A stretch of 64,000 bases of DNA from Aridibaculum aurantiacum (GCF_017355875.1 NZ_JAFEWC010000001.1:186001-250000); one strand, 5' to 3'; positions 51,745-61,617 are shown, counted from the stretch's first letter. A program made the numbers and translations. The notes: generated by a model not told the origin, from the sequence alone.

Positions 51745-53046
51745 ATGAAAAGACTGATTATTTATAGTGCTCTCTTCTTATCATCCATTGTAGGAAGAAG
51801 CCAGGAAAATGTTTATCCTGCCAAAGAAAACAAAGGCGTCATTTATATCACCAATGCTACCATTCATGCGGGTAACGGGCAGGTGATACAGAATGGTACC
51901 ATAAAAATAAAAGACAACAAGATAGAAGCAGTAGGTAGTTCGGTAACTGCCGGTTCTGATGGCAAAGTCATCAACGCTGCGGGTAAACATGTTTACCCTG
52001 GTCTTATACTTTCCAATTCCAATCTTGGATTGGTGGAAGTGAACAGTGTACGTGCTACCAGCGACCAGCGTGAACTGGGGGAGCTTAACCCTAATGTGCG
52101 TTCCCTTGTAGCATACAATTCTGATTCAAAAGTGATAGGCACGCTGAGAAGCAGCGGGATCCTTTTTGCGAACATCGTTCCTGATGGTGGCCTTATCAGC
52201 GGCTCCTCTTCAGTGGTAAACCTGGATGCATGGAACTGGGAAGATGCAGCTTACAAAATGGACAACGGTATTCACTTTCACATGCCGAATATGATCAATC
52301 GTCCTGCACGTTTCGCGCAGGCGATTTCGCCACAAGCACAGGTAGACCCTGTGAAGCGTGCGCTGGAGCAGGTAGATAAGATGAAGGCTTTCTTTAGCGA
52401 AGCAAGAGCATCGTACAAAGGAAGCAACTATGCTAGCAACAACCTGAAGCTGCAGGCAGTTAAAGGATTATTCGACAAATCGCAGAAGTTGTACGTGCAT
52501 TGCAACACGGTAAAGGAAATGCTGGTTGCCATAGATATTGCCAAGGAAAATGATTTTGACCTGGTGATTGTGGGCGGCAGCGAAAGCTACCAGATACCTG
52601 AACTGCTGAAGCAGAACAATGTAGCTGTTATTCTGAACCAGATGCACAGCCTGCCTACTTCACCAGATGATGATGTAGACCAGCCTTTCAAAACACCAGC
52701 GGTATTGCAGAAGGCGGGTGTTTTATTTGCCATTAATGATGAAGATGGGCAAACACGCGGCCGCAACCTTTCGTACAATGCAGGTACTGCAGTGGCTTAC
52801 GGGCTTACCAAAGAGCAGGCGCTAAGTGCTATAACATTGAACGCAGCAAAAGTGTTGGGTATAGCAGATCGAACTGGTTCTATAGAAACAGGTAAAGATG
52901 CTAACCTGGTTATAGCAGATGGTGATATTCTTGATATGCGCAGCAGCAATGTTAGCCATGCTTTCATCCAGGGTCGTGAATTGAACCTGACGGATAAGCA
53001 CAAGCAGTTGTACGAGCGGTACAAGTACAAGTATAATTTGAAGTAG
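51745..53046 (+). CDS. Secreted amidohydrolase-like protein (no HxH metal pair)
   Basis: A 433-residue protein with signal peptide MKRLIIYSALFLSSIVGRSQ. It resembles the first barrel of the preceding protein: GVIYITNATIHAGNGQVIQNG, then HVYPGLILSNSNLGLVEV where HxH would be expected, and a C-terminal GSIETGKDANLVIADGDIL. The metal-binding His pair is missing, so it may not be catalytic alone. The start is 10 bp after the upstream stop, so the two are co-translated and may form a complex. A terminator follows. Confidence 0.88.
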   Translation: MKRLIIYSALFLSSIVGRSQENVYPAKENKGVIYITNATIHAGNGQVIQNGTIKIKDNKIEAVGSSVTAGSDGKVINAAGKHVYPGLILSNSNLGLVEVNSVRATSDQRELGELNPNVRSLVAYNSDSKVIGTLRSSGILFANIVPDGGLISGSSSVVNLDAWNWEDAAYKMDNGIHFHMPNMINRPARFAQAISPQAQVDPVKRALEQVDKMKAFFSEARASYKGSNYASNNLKLQAVKGLFDKSQKLYVHCNTVKEMLVAIDIAKENDFDLVIVGGSESYQIPELLKQNNVAVILNQMHSLPTSPDDDVDQPFKTPAVLQKAGVLFAINDEDGQTRGRNLSYNAGTAVAYGLTKEQALSAITLNAAKVLGIADRTGSIETGKDANLVIADGDILDMRSSNVSHAFIQGRELNLTDKHKQLYERYKYKYNLK

Positions 53047-53063
53047 TTTATTTTAATTCTCAC

Positions 53064-53096
53064 AATACGGTAGTCTTAAAGACTACCGTATTTTTT
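53064..53096 (+). terminator. Intrinsic terminator after the amidohydrolase pair
   Basis: AATACGGTAGTCT-TAA-AGACTACCGTATT followed by T6. The stem shares TACGGTAGT with the nusA terminator at 14020. Confidence 0.88.
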
Positions 53097-53129
53097 ATTC
53101 CAGTAACTTATTCTTTGAAATAGCCTGTC

Positions 53130-53906
53130 ATGCCTGAACTACCCGACATAGAAGTTTTTGCGCATAACCTGAAAGCGCGGTTTGCAGGTAAGAAACTGAA
53201 GAAAGTAAACGTGCTTGTAACAAAGCGGCTGAAGGACGAGCCCGAAGAACTAGCGTCAGCTTTAGAAGGCAAAACATTGGAAAATGTGTTTCGATCAGGT
53301 AAAGAACTGCGGTGGAAGTTTTCTGGTAACACGCTGCTCGGTATGCACCTGATGCTCACTGGTGATATCTTTCCTTTTCAAGGGCAGAATGAAAACAAGT
53401 TCACGATCGTTGAACTGTATTTCTCAGATGGAACAGGACTAGCGCTGACAGACAGGATGAAGAATGCAAACATCAAACTGAACCCGGTAGATAAAGATGG
53501 TGTAGATGCACTGGCTAAGGAGCTGAACTTTGAATATTTAAAAGCAGTGTTTCAAAAGAAGTGTACTGTGAAGAGTATTTTGCTGGATCAAAACATCATC
53601 CGCGGCATAGGCAATGGCTATTCTGATGAGATACTTTGGCAGGCAAAAATTTCTCCTTTTTCTACAGCCAATGCCATACCTGACGATAAGCTAAAAGAGC
53701 TGCCTAAGATCATTCGGAAGGTGCTGACAACAGCTACTAAAAAGATCATGAAGTCGCACCCGGGATTGATAACCGGTGAGGTAAAAGATTATCTTGATAT
53801 TCATCACAAGAAGAAAACTGAAAGTCCTACCGGCTTTCCAATATTGGTGGAAGAAGTAAGCGGCAGGCGCACCCACTACACGGAAGAACAGGTATTGTAC
53901 AAATAG
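53130..53906 (+). CDS. Fpg/Nei family DNA glycosylase, zincless form
   Basis: A base-excision-repair glycosylase/lyase of 258 residues. It begins MPELPDIEVFAHNLKARF, giving the catalytic Pro2 and Glu3. The helix-2-turn-helix has LDQNIIRGIGNGYSDEIL. GMHLMLTGDIFPF and the central FQKKCTVKS are also present. The C-terminus lacks the four-Cys zinc finger and ends VSGRRTHYTEEQVLYK with an Arg that could replace the finger function. This is the zincless or NEIL1-like arrangement. It removes oxidised bases such as 8-oxoguanine or formamidopyrimidines. It is downstream of the amidohydrolase terminator and is followed by its own. Confidence 0.9.
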   Translation: MPELPDIEVFAHNLKARFAGKKLKKVNVLVTKRLKDEPEELASALEGKTLENVFRSGKELRWKFSGNTLLGMHLMLTGDIFPFQGQNENKFTIVELYFSDGTGLALTDRMKNANIKLNPVDKDGVDALAKELNFEYLKAVFQKKCTVKSILLDQNIIRGIGNGYSDEILWQAKISPFSTANAIPDDKLKELPKIIRKVLTTATKKIMKSHPGLITGEVKDYLDIHHKKKTESPTGFPILVEEVSGRRTHYTEEQVLYK

Positions 53907-53937
53907 AAAGAGGTCCCAGTAGAAGGACCTCTTTTTG
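53907..53937 (+). terminator. Intrinsic terminator after the glycosylase gene
   Basis: AAAGAGGTCC-CAGTAGAA-GGACCTCTTTTT, immediately after the stop. Confidence 0.85.
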
Positions 53938-53954
53938 TTAATCACAAGGGCGAT

Positions 53955-55205
53955 CTACATCACCACTATCTTAATTGTTTGTTGTTCGTGCTGGCTCACC
54001 ACTTTGAGCTGGTAAACTCCCGGGGCAACATTTACTGGTACTTCAATACGGTTTAAAGTATTTGCATTGAATACGGCAGTTTTTAATGAGCTAACTCTTT
54101 TACCATTCATGTCTACTATTTCTATGGTATAAGAAGTTTTCTCTGTAGGTATGATGGTAACAGTTGCAGCGCCACCTTTCACCGGGTTTGGAAATACCGA
54201 TACAAACTGGCCAGCATTATCCGAAAGGCGTACGAGCCTTGTTTCTGAAAATTCTACTTTGCCATCCATCATCATCGACTTAACTCTTACCCTGTAGCTG
54301 CCATTTTTCAGGTTAGGAATAGCTGCCTTATAATTGCCATTTGCACTGCTGCTAAAAGGTACTTCTACAGTGGTAGAGAAGCTGCTATTCACATCTGCTA
54401 ACTCCACTACATATTTAGATACACCAGTTTCAGTAGCTACTTTCCATTCAGTAAAAATGGTTTGTTTCTGTCCTCGTGCACCAAAGGATAACCAGCGTAC
54501 CGGCAAGGTTCCTGAGAAGTCTTGCGTAGTAAGTGTGTTGCTGTTTCTTTCGCAAGGTGTAGCCATCACCAGCGGATCATCAGTCCAAAAGAAGTCGCTG
54601 TACGACATGCCGGTTCCAAGCAAACTGATGGAATGATTAGGGCTGGTTCTTGCTGTTTCCATTGCAGGTAAACCCAATTGTGTTGTGATAAGATCAGTCA
54701 TCATTCCTGCTGCTGGTCCGCCACCGCGTGCTGCTGATTCTATTTTAAAAGCCTTTTCATACGATAGAAGCTGTACCACATTAGTGTTATTATAGATGAT
54801 AGCTATTGCTGCGGGTACATCTTGCAAAATGGGTAGCTTCTTGAATAGCAAAGTGATGGTAGAATTAGCAACAGGGCATTGTTGAAATTCCGTAAGTGCA
54901 TGCACGGTTTCTGCTTCGCTATACCAGCTGGAAGAAACATTGTATGGTAACCCGCGGCCGAGCAATAAAGCTGTTTCATCCAAAGCTCCGCCAGTGTATA
55001 AGATCACCTTGTATTTTGCCAGCTCTACCGGGTTGCTGGCAATGGTGGATTTCATGGCTAATTCAATAAATTCGGCAGTATCGCTGTTGCCCCTCGTGGT
55101 CAGGTGATCGTAGTGAAATTCATTTAGCCATACATCTGAGGTAGAGGTTTGTGCAGTACAAACCGTAGATGCTAACAGAAGAAGGCTCGCTATAAAAAGT
55201 TTCAT
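53955..55205 (-). CDS. T9SS-exported protein with lamin-tail-like domain
   Basis: A protein of about 416 residues with signal peptide MKLFIASLLLLASTVCTAQ. The N-terminal domain opens VWLNEFHYDHLTTRGNSDTAEFIEL, which fits an immunoglobulin-like lamin-tail fold. A middle fibronectin-like region follows, then a type A T9SS C-terminal sorting domain of about 75 residues (VFPNPVKGGAATVTIIPTEK, IVDMNGKRV, VAPGVYQLKVV). T9SS carries such proteins across the outer membrane and anchors them. The frame is open to 55358, but that extension runs into the S8 gene and lacks a signal, so the ATG at 55205 is chosen. The stop of the subtilase is 31 bp upstream. Confidence 0.9.
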   Translation of the reverse strand: MKLFIASLLLLASTVCTAQTSTSDVWLNEFHYDHLTTRGNSDTAEFIELAMKSTIASNPVELAKYKVILYTGGALDETALLLGRGLPYNVSSSWYSEAETVHALTEFQQCPVANSTITLLFKKLPILQDVPAAIAIIYNNTNVVQLLSYEKAFKIESAARGGGPAAGMMTDLITTQLGLPAMETARTSPNHSISLLGTGMSYSDFFWTDDPLVMATPCERNSNTLTTQDFSGTLPVRWLSFGARGQKQTIFTEWKVATETGVSKYVVELADVNSSFSTTVEVPFSSSANGNYKAAIPNLKNGSYRVRVKSMMMDGKVEFSETRLVRLSDNAGQFVSVFPNPVKGGAATVTIIPTEKTSYTIEIVDMNGKRVSSLKTAVFNANTLNRIEVPVNVAPGVYQLKVVSQHEQQTIKIVVM

Positions 55206-55236
55206 ATTAATTAAATTTTTTCGGTGATGGCATTGA

Positions 55237-57456
55237 TTATTGTGCGAGAACTTTGAAACATTGGCCGGTAGCCTTGTCGCTATATACGCCTGGTCCGTCA
55301 GGTGTAAGTGTTCCCACTCTTTCATAGGTATACGCGTTCCAACTCTTAAGCCTGTCACCTGCTTTTGCCGGCCTGCTTAACCTGGTGCCTGCGGTGCTGG
55401 TAGAAGCCGGAGGGCTCGATACATTCAGCTTATCTTTAGGAACTGTCCAGGTAATCGTATTTGTAACTGTATTCCAATTGCCGGTTATGTCTTCGTAGTG
55501 GAAAGCATTGGTAGTTGGCCTGGTAGTGCCGTCATTACTTCTTACCGTAAGCTTAAAGCGCTTTACACCCACCTCATCAAATGAGGATACGATATAAGCG
55601 ATGTTAGGTGTTGGCGCCTCCATTTCTCCTACTATTTTATCTAAAGTGAAATGAACATCAAAGTAGCGCTGCTCTACACCAGTAACACCCGGAGGAACTG
55701 CTGCTAAGCCTCCTGCTACCTTCATTGTTATATCAAATGAAGTAGCGGTTTCATTTGCAAAATGGACAACATCAATATCATACTGCGGAGCCGGAGGATT
55801 TGGATTTAGATCTGCTGCGCCTATAGAGTCTTTAATCACTGGTACACCTGCACCACACTCACTTTGTACGGCTGCAATGCTTGGGAAAGTAGTGCTCATT
55901 CTTGAAGCAACTTCAGGATGAAGTGTTCCGGTTTTCCATGGATCAGTATCGAAGCCGAAGCTGCCATCTGCCGGCAAACCATATTTGCTGTTGTAATCTG
56001 TGCCAGTAGCAAGCAAGCCAAAATAAGCGGCGGCTACTGCAGCGTGTGCATTTACATAACCTGTGCCTGCTTCCCATTTTTTATTGGCCATTGGTACAGC
56101 AGTTCGTTGCAATATGGCTTTGATGGCTCTCCATTCAAGCTTTGGATTGGCTTCCATCATCAACGCTACTATGCCTGCCACATGCGGACACGCCATTGAT
56201 GTTCCGGAAAGTATTGAGTAGAATGGAACTTCTTCGGGAGATAATTGTTCCAGTTCATCAGGTGTAGAAAGGCCGATGACTTGTGTAGTGCCCGTAGTAG
56301 CTCTTACAGAAAATATATCAGTACCAGGTGCAGTTACAGTTGGGCGATTCTCCCACAAGTAGTTTTTGCCATCAACAGTTATGGTTGCTTGTTGTGCTTC
56401 ATCATCTGATGGGCTGTTCCTAAAACGACCACGTGAAGATGAAGACGCAAGGGTTCCATCTTTTTGACCATTACCCACACAAACGATCCATGGAGCAACT
56501 TTATAGTTACCGGTGATTGTACCACGGGAAGGGCCAGAATTACCTGCAGAAAAAACTACCTGCACCCCGCGGTCAGCCAGCATCTTCGTAGCAATATTAG
56601 TAGAATTAGAAGGCTGGTACGACATGAAAGTGGTATCAGCGGTGCTGCCGTAAGAATTAGACATCACGCGGATGTTATAATCTCTTCCATGTTTTAAAAC
56701 ATATTCAAAACCACCGGCTACATCCAGGATGTTCAATCCTGCACCAGAACCATAGCCTATCAGGTAAGAACCTGGCGCTACACCGGTTATTCTTCCGTTA
56801 GAATAGCGGCCATCGCCACCTACTATTCCCATACAATGCGAACCATGACCACCACCCTCGTCTGAATCGCGTTTTACACCATTGTCCGATGCATGGTCTT
56901 CATCCCATGCCACTGCCAGTCCTTTTACATTCTGTACAATCCTCCTGGGGCCGCGAGGGCCATCACCTTCTTGGATATCGGTGCTATCACCATCAAAGCC
57001 AGAATCGTTTATAAGTACACCAACGCCACGACCTGTAACAGGTAGTCCGTTGTTAAGTGCTGTAAAGGCAGCATCTTCCCGTACATTTTTTACCCTGGAA
57101 ACTACAATAGCCTGGTGCAGGTCACCCTTTAGCTTTGGGTTGTCCCAGATGCCATAGGCACCTTTGATCTTTACCAGCCAATCCAGGTCGTTCATGGCTG
57201 TTTTAATACCCTGGATAGGCAGGTGCTGGAATTCAGGTCCTACAAAGCGCACTTTTCTATTAGCTAATTCTTTTCTTGCTGCAGCCGCATCTTCAGGAGA
57301 ATGGTACGTGAGAATCATGACCATTGAATCTGTGCGGTTGTTTGCTTTTTTAAGAATGCCAGGAGCAACAGTTACACCTGGCGGAATGAAGGCTGGCTTT
57401 TGGGCACTAGCTTGTAAGCACACTAAAAGTGTGAGAGCAAGTATCGTTTTAAACAT
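55237..57456 (-). CDS. Secreted S8 family subtilisin-like serine peptidase
   Basis: 739 residues with signal peptide MFKTILALTLLVCLQASAQ and a prodomain (about 35-115). The catalytic domain has the Asp 151 region VLINDSGFDGD, His 204 in GGGHGSHCMG and Ser 420 in ILSGTSMACPHVAG. The oxyanion Asn is in FSAGNSGPS. A C-terminal beta domain (about 520-739) ends GVYSDKATGQCFKVLAQ. It lacks a recognisable T9SS sorting domain, unlike its operon partner 31 bp downstream. A secreted protease is clear. Its surface-attachment route is open. Confidence 0.93.
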   Translation of the reverse strand: MFKTILALTLLVCLQASAQKPAFIPPGVTVAPGILKKANNRTDSMVMILTYHSPEDAAAARKELANRKVRFVGPEFQHLPIQGIKTAMNDLDWLVKIKGAYGIWDNPKLKGDLHQAIVVSRVKNVREDAAFTALNNGLPVTGRGVGVLINDSGFDGDSTDIQEGDGPRGPRRIVQNVKGLAVAWDEDHASDNGVKRDSDEGGGHGSHCMGIVGGDGRYSNGRITGVAPGSYLIGYGSGAGLNILDVAGGFEYVLKHGRDYNIRVMSNSYGSTADTTFMSYQPSNSTNIATKMLADRGVQVVFSAGNSGPSRGTITGNYKVAPWIVCVGNGQKDGTLASSSSRGRFRNSPSDDEAQQATITVDGKNYLWENRPTVTAPGTDIFSVRATTGTTQVIGLSTPDELEQLSPEEVPFYSILSGTSMACPHVAGIVALMMEANPKLEWRAIKAILQRTAVPMANKKWEAGTGYVNAHAAVAAAYFGLLATGTDYNSKYGLPADGSFGFDTDPWKTGTLHPEVASRMSTTFPSIAAVQSECGAGVPVIKDSIGAADLNPNPPAPQYDIDVVHFANETATSFDITMKVAGGLAAVPPGVTGVEQRYFDVHFTLDKIVGEMEAPTPNIAYIVSSFDEVGVKRFKLTVRSNDGTTRPTTNAFHYEDITGNWNTVTNTITWTVPKDKLNVSSPPASTSTAGTRLSRPAKAGDRLKSWNAYTYERVGTLTPDGPGVYSDKATGQCFKVLAQ

Positions 57457-57566
57457 AGGGCTAATTTTTAACGGAATTTTTGCAAAAAGCGTTCCAAAAC
57501 TCGAGTAGTACCTTTTTGAGACCCTGTATATCAGCCGTGACAGCTGCTATTACTTATCTTGCGGCC

Positions 57567-60401
57567 ATGTCTAAAAAGCTTTTCCTGCTCGATGCTATGG
57601 CCCTAATTTACCGGGCTTATTATGCACTCATCAGAAGCCCTCGCATCACAAGCAGGGGGCGAAATACAAACGCTCAATTTGGTTTCACTTCCACTTTATA
57701 CGACCTGATAAACAAAGAAAAGCCTACACACCTGGCTGTGTGTTTTGATACCGATGCAGTAACCGAAAGACATACTGATTTTACTGACTACAAGGCCAAT
57801 CGCCAGCAAGCACCGGAAGATCTTTCAGCCTCTATTCCTGATATCAAAAAAATCATCAAGGCTTTCAATATCCCGGTGGTGGAACTGGATGGTTATGAAG
57901 CAGACGATGTGATTGGAACCATTGCATGGCAGGCTGCGGATAAAGGATACGATGTCTACATGGTAACGCCTGATAAAGATTATGGCCAGCTGCTAAACCG
58001 CGAAAGGGTCTTCATTTACAAGCCACCGTACATGGGCAATAAAGAAGAAATACTGGATGCAAAACGCATTACCGAAAAATGGTGCATTGAGCGGGTAGAC
58101 CAGGTGATAGACATGCTTGGACTCATGGGCGATGCGGTAGATAATATTCCGGGTATACCAGGTGTGGGTGAAAAGACAGCTTGCAAACTTTTGCAGGAAT
58201 ATGGTACACTGGAAAATGTGCTGGAGAATGCTGATAAAATCAAAGGAGCACTAGGTGAGAAAATAAGGAATGGTAAAGATGCAGCTATCATGAGCAAGAA
58301 GCTGGCAACCATCATTACCAATGTTCCCGTAGAATTTCATGAAGAGGACTATCGATTGAAAGAATGGAATACGGCAGAGCTGCGTGAGCTGTTCACGGAA
58401 CTGGAGTTCAAGGCGCTGGGAAAACGAATACTAGGCGAAGAGTTCAACATGTTTGAAAAAGTAGCTACCCTGCCTGGTGGTGGACAGATGGACCTTTTCG
58501 TAACGGTAGAAGAAGGTGTTACCACAGGAGTGCAAGTGGCCACCATTCAAAAAGAGCCTGAGGAGCAGGTGGGGCTGGTAGCAGATCAAAATCTTTCTAC
58601 CACACCACATAATTACATACTGGTAGAGGGTGAGGAGAAAATAAAAGAACTGGTGAACGAACTGCTGCCTGTGGAAGAGGTAAGTTTCGACACTGAAACT
58701 ACCGGCACTTATGCGCACGATGTGGAGCTGGTGGGGTTAAGTTTTTCGTATAAGAAAGGAGAAGGTTACTACCTGCCAATGCCAAAGGATCATGATGGTA
58801 TTCTGCAGGTGCTGGAGCTTTTGCAACCCCTGTGGAAGGATGCTTCAAAAAAGTGGGTGGGCCACAACCTAAAGTACGACCTGACGGTGATCAAGTGGTA
58901 TGGCGTAACCTTAAGCGGAAAGTTTTTTGACACTATGCTGGCGCACTACCTGATCGATCCCGAAGGTCGCCGCAATATGGATTACCTGAGTGCTCAATAC
59001 CTGCGCTACGAACCTATTCCAATAGAAGACCTGATCGGCAAAGGAAAGAAGCAACTCACCATGCGCGATGTAGAGGTGGAGAAAGTAAAGGATTATGCAG
59101 TAGAAGATGCTGACATCACGTTCCAGTTAAAGAATTCATTTGCTCCGCTGATATCCAAGCGAAAAGTAGAAAAGGTATTTGAAGAGGTGGAAACACCGCT
59201 GATGGAAGTACTGCTGGATATGGAAATGGAGGGCGTTCGCATAGACAAAGAATTCCTTGCTGAATATTCAAAACAACTGGAGCATGAAGCATCGTGCTGC
59301 GAAGAGAATGTGTACCGTGTAGCAGAAGTGCGTTTCAACCTTGCCTCGCCAAAGCAGCTGGGAGAGGTGCTATTTGAAAAACTAAAACTCGATCCAAAAG
59401 CAAAGAAGACGAAAACTGGTCAATACGCTACCGGCGAAGATGTGCTGATGAAGCTGGCGGCTGAACATAAGATAGTAGAAGATATACTTGGGTTTCGTGA
59501 ACTGACGAAACTAAAGAGCACCTACATAGATGCTCTGCCAACCATGGTGCATAGAAAAACGGGAAGGATACATACCTGCTACAACCAGGCTGTGGCTGTA
59601 ACCGGAAGGTTGAGCAGCAACAACCCAAACCTGCAAAATATACCGGTACGTACAGAGCGTGGACGTGAGATAAGAAAAGCCTTTGTACCACGAAATGAAG
59701 AGCATGTACTGATCAGCGCTGATTATTCGCAGATTGAGCTGCGCATTGTTGCTGCCATCAGTGGAGATCCAAACATGGTAGATGCGTTCAAACAAGGAAA
59801 AGATATTCATACTGCTACAGCGGCCAAAGTGTATGGTATAGCCGAAGAAGATGTCACAAAGGAAATGCGTTACAAAGCCAAGAGTGTAAATTTTGGCATC
59901 ATCTACGGGCAGGGCGCTTTTGGTTTGTCTGAAAATTTAAAGATCAGTCGTAACGAAGCGAAAGAGATCATTGAGAATTACAAGAAGCAGTTCCCCAACA
60001 TACAGCAGTACATGGACAACCAGGTAAAGTTTGCGCAAGAACATGGTTATGTAGAAACCATGTTGGGTCGTAAGCGCTGGCTGAAAGACATCAATAGCGG
60101 CAACTTTACGGTGCGTGGTTTTGCGGAGCGTAATGCCATCAATATGCCTATTCAAGGTACGGCTGCCGATATGATCAAGCTGGCAATGATAAAAATTCAT
60201 AAGGAGTTTAAGCAACGTAATCTAAAAAGCAAGATGATCCTGCAGGTGCACGATGAATTGGTGTTTGATGCACACAGAGATGAAGTAGACATGCTACGAC
60301 CACTGATCATAGATTGTATGCAATCGGCGCTGCCATTACCTAACGAAGTACCTGCCAGTGCAGAAATAGGAGTGGGAGAGAATTGGTTGGAAGCGCATTA
60401 A
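57567..60401 (+). CDS. polA: DNA polymerase I
   Basis: A 944-residue polymerase used in repair and Okazaki-fragment processing. The 5'-3' exonuclease domain (1-300) starts MSKKLFLLDAMALIYRAYYAL and has DGYEADDVIGTIAWQA and GDAVDNIPGIPGVGEKTA. The proofreading domain keeps DxE at 375-377 (FDTETTGT). The polymerase domain has motif A DYSQIELR at 719, motif B KSVNFGIIYGQG and motif C LQVHDELVF near 895. The frame is open from 57480, but the MSKKLFLL start matches the family. It is divergent from the S8 gene, with about 110 bp between the starts. Confidence 0.98.
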   Translation: MSKKLFLLDAMALIYRAYYALIRSPRITSRGRNTNAQFGFTSTLYDLINKEKPTHLAVCFDTDAVTERHTDFTDYKANRQQAPEDLSASIPDIKKIIKAFNIPVVELDGYEADDVIGTIAWQAADKGYDVYMVTPDKDYGQLLNRERVFIYKPPYMGNKEEILDAKRITEKWCIERVDQVIDMLGLMGDAVDNIPGIPGVGEKTACKLLQEYGTLENVLENADKIKGALGEKIRNGKDAAIMSKKLATIITNVPVEFHEEDYRLKEWNTAELRELFTELEFKALGKRILGEEFNMFEKVATLPGGGQMDLFVTVEEGVTTGVQVATIQKEPEEQVGLVADQNLSTTPHNYILVEGEEKIKELVNELLPVEEVSFDTETTGTYAHDVELVGLSFSYKKGEGYYLPMPKDHDGILQVLELLQPLWKDASKKWVGHNLKYDLTVIKWYGVTLSGKFFDTMLAHYLIDPEGRRNMDYLSAQYLRYEPIPIEDLIGKGKKQLTMRDVEVEKVKDYAVEDADITFQLKNSFAPLISKRKVEKVFEEVETPLMEVLLDMEMEGVRIDKEFLAEYSKQLEHEASCCEENVYRVAEVRFNLASPKQLGEVLFEKLKLDPKAKKTKTGQYATGEDVLMKLAAEHKIVEDILGFRELTKLKSTYIDALPTMVHRKTGRIHTCYNQAVAVTGRLSSNNPNLQNIPVRTERGREIRKAFVPRNEEHVLISADYSQIELRIVAAISGDPNMVDAFKQGKDIHTATAAKVYGIAEEDVTKEMRYKAKSVNFGIIYGQGAFGLSENLKISRNEAKEIIENYKKQFPNIQQYMDNQVKFAQEHGYVETMLGRKRWLKDINSGNFTVRGFAERNAINMPIQGTAADMIKLAMIKIHKEFKQRNLKSKMILQVHDELVFDAHRDEVDMLRPLIIDCMQSALPLPNEVPASAEIGVGENWLEAH

Positions 60402-60557
60402 CATATGGATAATCGTGGTAAAATAAATGCTGGAACTTATCCTCATCATCATTGATTAATAAGTTCTAATTCAAATATTCTATTCTAATGATGAGCCTGT
60501 GCTGGCTATGAATTTTACTGCTAATTTTTTAGATTGTTAGCATTAAAAGCTCTTCCA

Positions 60558-61529
60558 ATGCACAGACGCAGCTTCATTAAGAATAGCTCCATAATTGCTT
60601 GCGGAGCACCCATACTAAATTCGATAGGTTTGAATGATTTTGCCGCCACTTTTGATAATAATAATGAAGAGGTTGTAGAGATAATGGTGGGTAAAATCAA
60701 GTGCACCATTTTCCGTGACCATGTCCATACCTATACTGCAAGTCGTTATTTTTCTAACGCTGATGCGCAGGAACTGAAACCGGCTCTGGAGAAATACAAG
60801 ATAACGCCCGATAAAATCCCTTCGCCTTTTATTGCTATGCTTTTGCAGTATGGCAATAAGAAGATTTTGATAGATACAGGAATGGGTTATTTAGAAAACC
60901 CTCTGGTAGTAAATGGAAATGCTATCAAATTTAAAGGTCGCTTGCACAAATTGATGGCAAGTCAAAAATTTAATGCTGCTGACATCAATGATGTTATCAT
61001 CACTCATTTTCATCCAGATCATATTGGTGGGATATATTCGGAAGCGAATCAATTACTTTTTCCGAATGCACGGTTTCATATGCATGAAGATGAATGGAGT
61101 TATTGGCATTCTTCGAAAGCAGATAATCAATCGCCTGTTTTCAAGTACATAATTGAGAAAAACATCAGCCCGCTTAAGGATGGCAACTTAAATCTTATAA
61201 AAGGAGATTTCACAGAGATTTTACCCGGATTAACTGCGGTGAAAGCAGACGGCCATACTCCAAGACAAATAGCCATTATCATGCATTCGCAAAAGGATCA
61301 CTTGCTGTACATATCAGATGCTTTTCTTCATCCATTGCATATTGAGCGGCTCGACTGGCAAACCAATTATGATCTTGATCACGCTAAAGCAAAAGCAACA
61401 CGCATAAAGCTGCTTGACCTGGCGCATAAAGAAGATATGCTGGTGAATGCATTCCATTTTGATTTTCCCGGACTTGGCAGAGCAGAAAAAAGGAACAACA
61501 GCTGGATGTGGAATTACACAAATGCTTAA
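60558..61529 (+). CDS. MBL-fold metallo-hydrolase with twin-arginine-like leader
   Basis: A protein of about 323 residues. Its N-terminus MHRRSFIKNSSIIACGAPIL has a twin Arg before a weakly hydrophobic stretch, so Tat or Sec export is possible. The metallo-beta-lactamase fold follows, with DTGMGYLENP, the metal site HFHPDHIGG at 150-155, and later Asp in ISDAFLHPLH and a His in AFHFDFPG. Homologues include lactonases and general hydrolases, and the reaction is not predictable. It is convergent with recA across a bidirectional terminator. Confidence 0.9.
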   Translation: MHRRSFIKNSSIIACGAPILNSIGLNDFAATFDNNNEEVVEIMVGKIKCTIFRDHVHTYTASRYFSNADAQELKPALEKYKITPDKIPSPFIAMLLQYGNKKILIDTGMGYLENPLVVNGNAIKFKGRLHKLMASQKFNAADINDVIITHFHPDHIGGIYSEANQLLFPNARFHMHEDEWSYWHSSKADNQSPVFKYIIEKNISPLKDGNLNLIKGDFTEILPGLTAVKADGHTPRQIAIIMHSQKDHLLYISDAFLHPLHIERLDWQTNYDLDHAKAKATRIKLLDLAHKEDMLVNAFHFDFPGLGRAEKRNNSWMWNYTNA

Positions 61530-61567
61530 TAGATGAGATAGTGCAGACGTCCAACATTTATCTAAAA

Positions 61568-61600
61568 AAAAGAACCCAACATCGCTGTTGGGTTCTTTTA
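61568..61600. terminator. Bidirectional terminator between the MBL gene and recA
   Basis: AAAAGAACCCAACA-TCGC-TGTTGGGTTCTTTT, a perfect 14-bp stem. Confidence 0.9.
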
Positions 61601-61617
61601 TCTTTTTATGAAAAGCA

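Noticed and set aside
55206-55358. N-terminal extension of the T9SS protein
   Set aside because: It reads into the subtilase gene and lacks a signal peptide, which begins at 55205.
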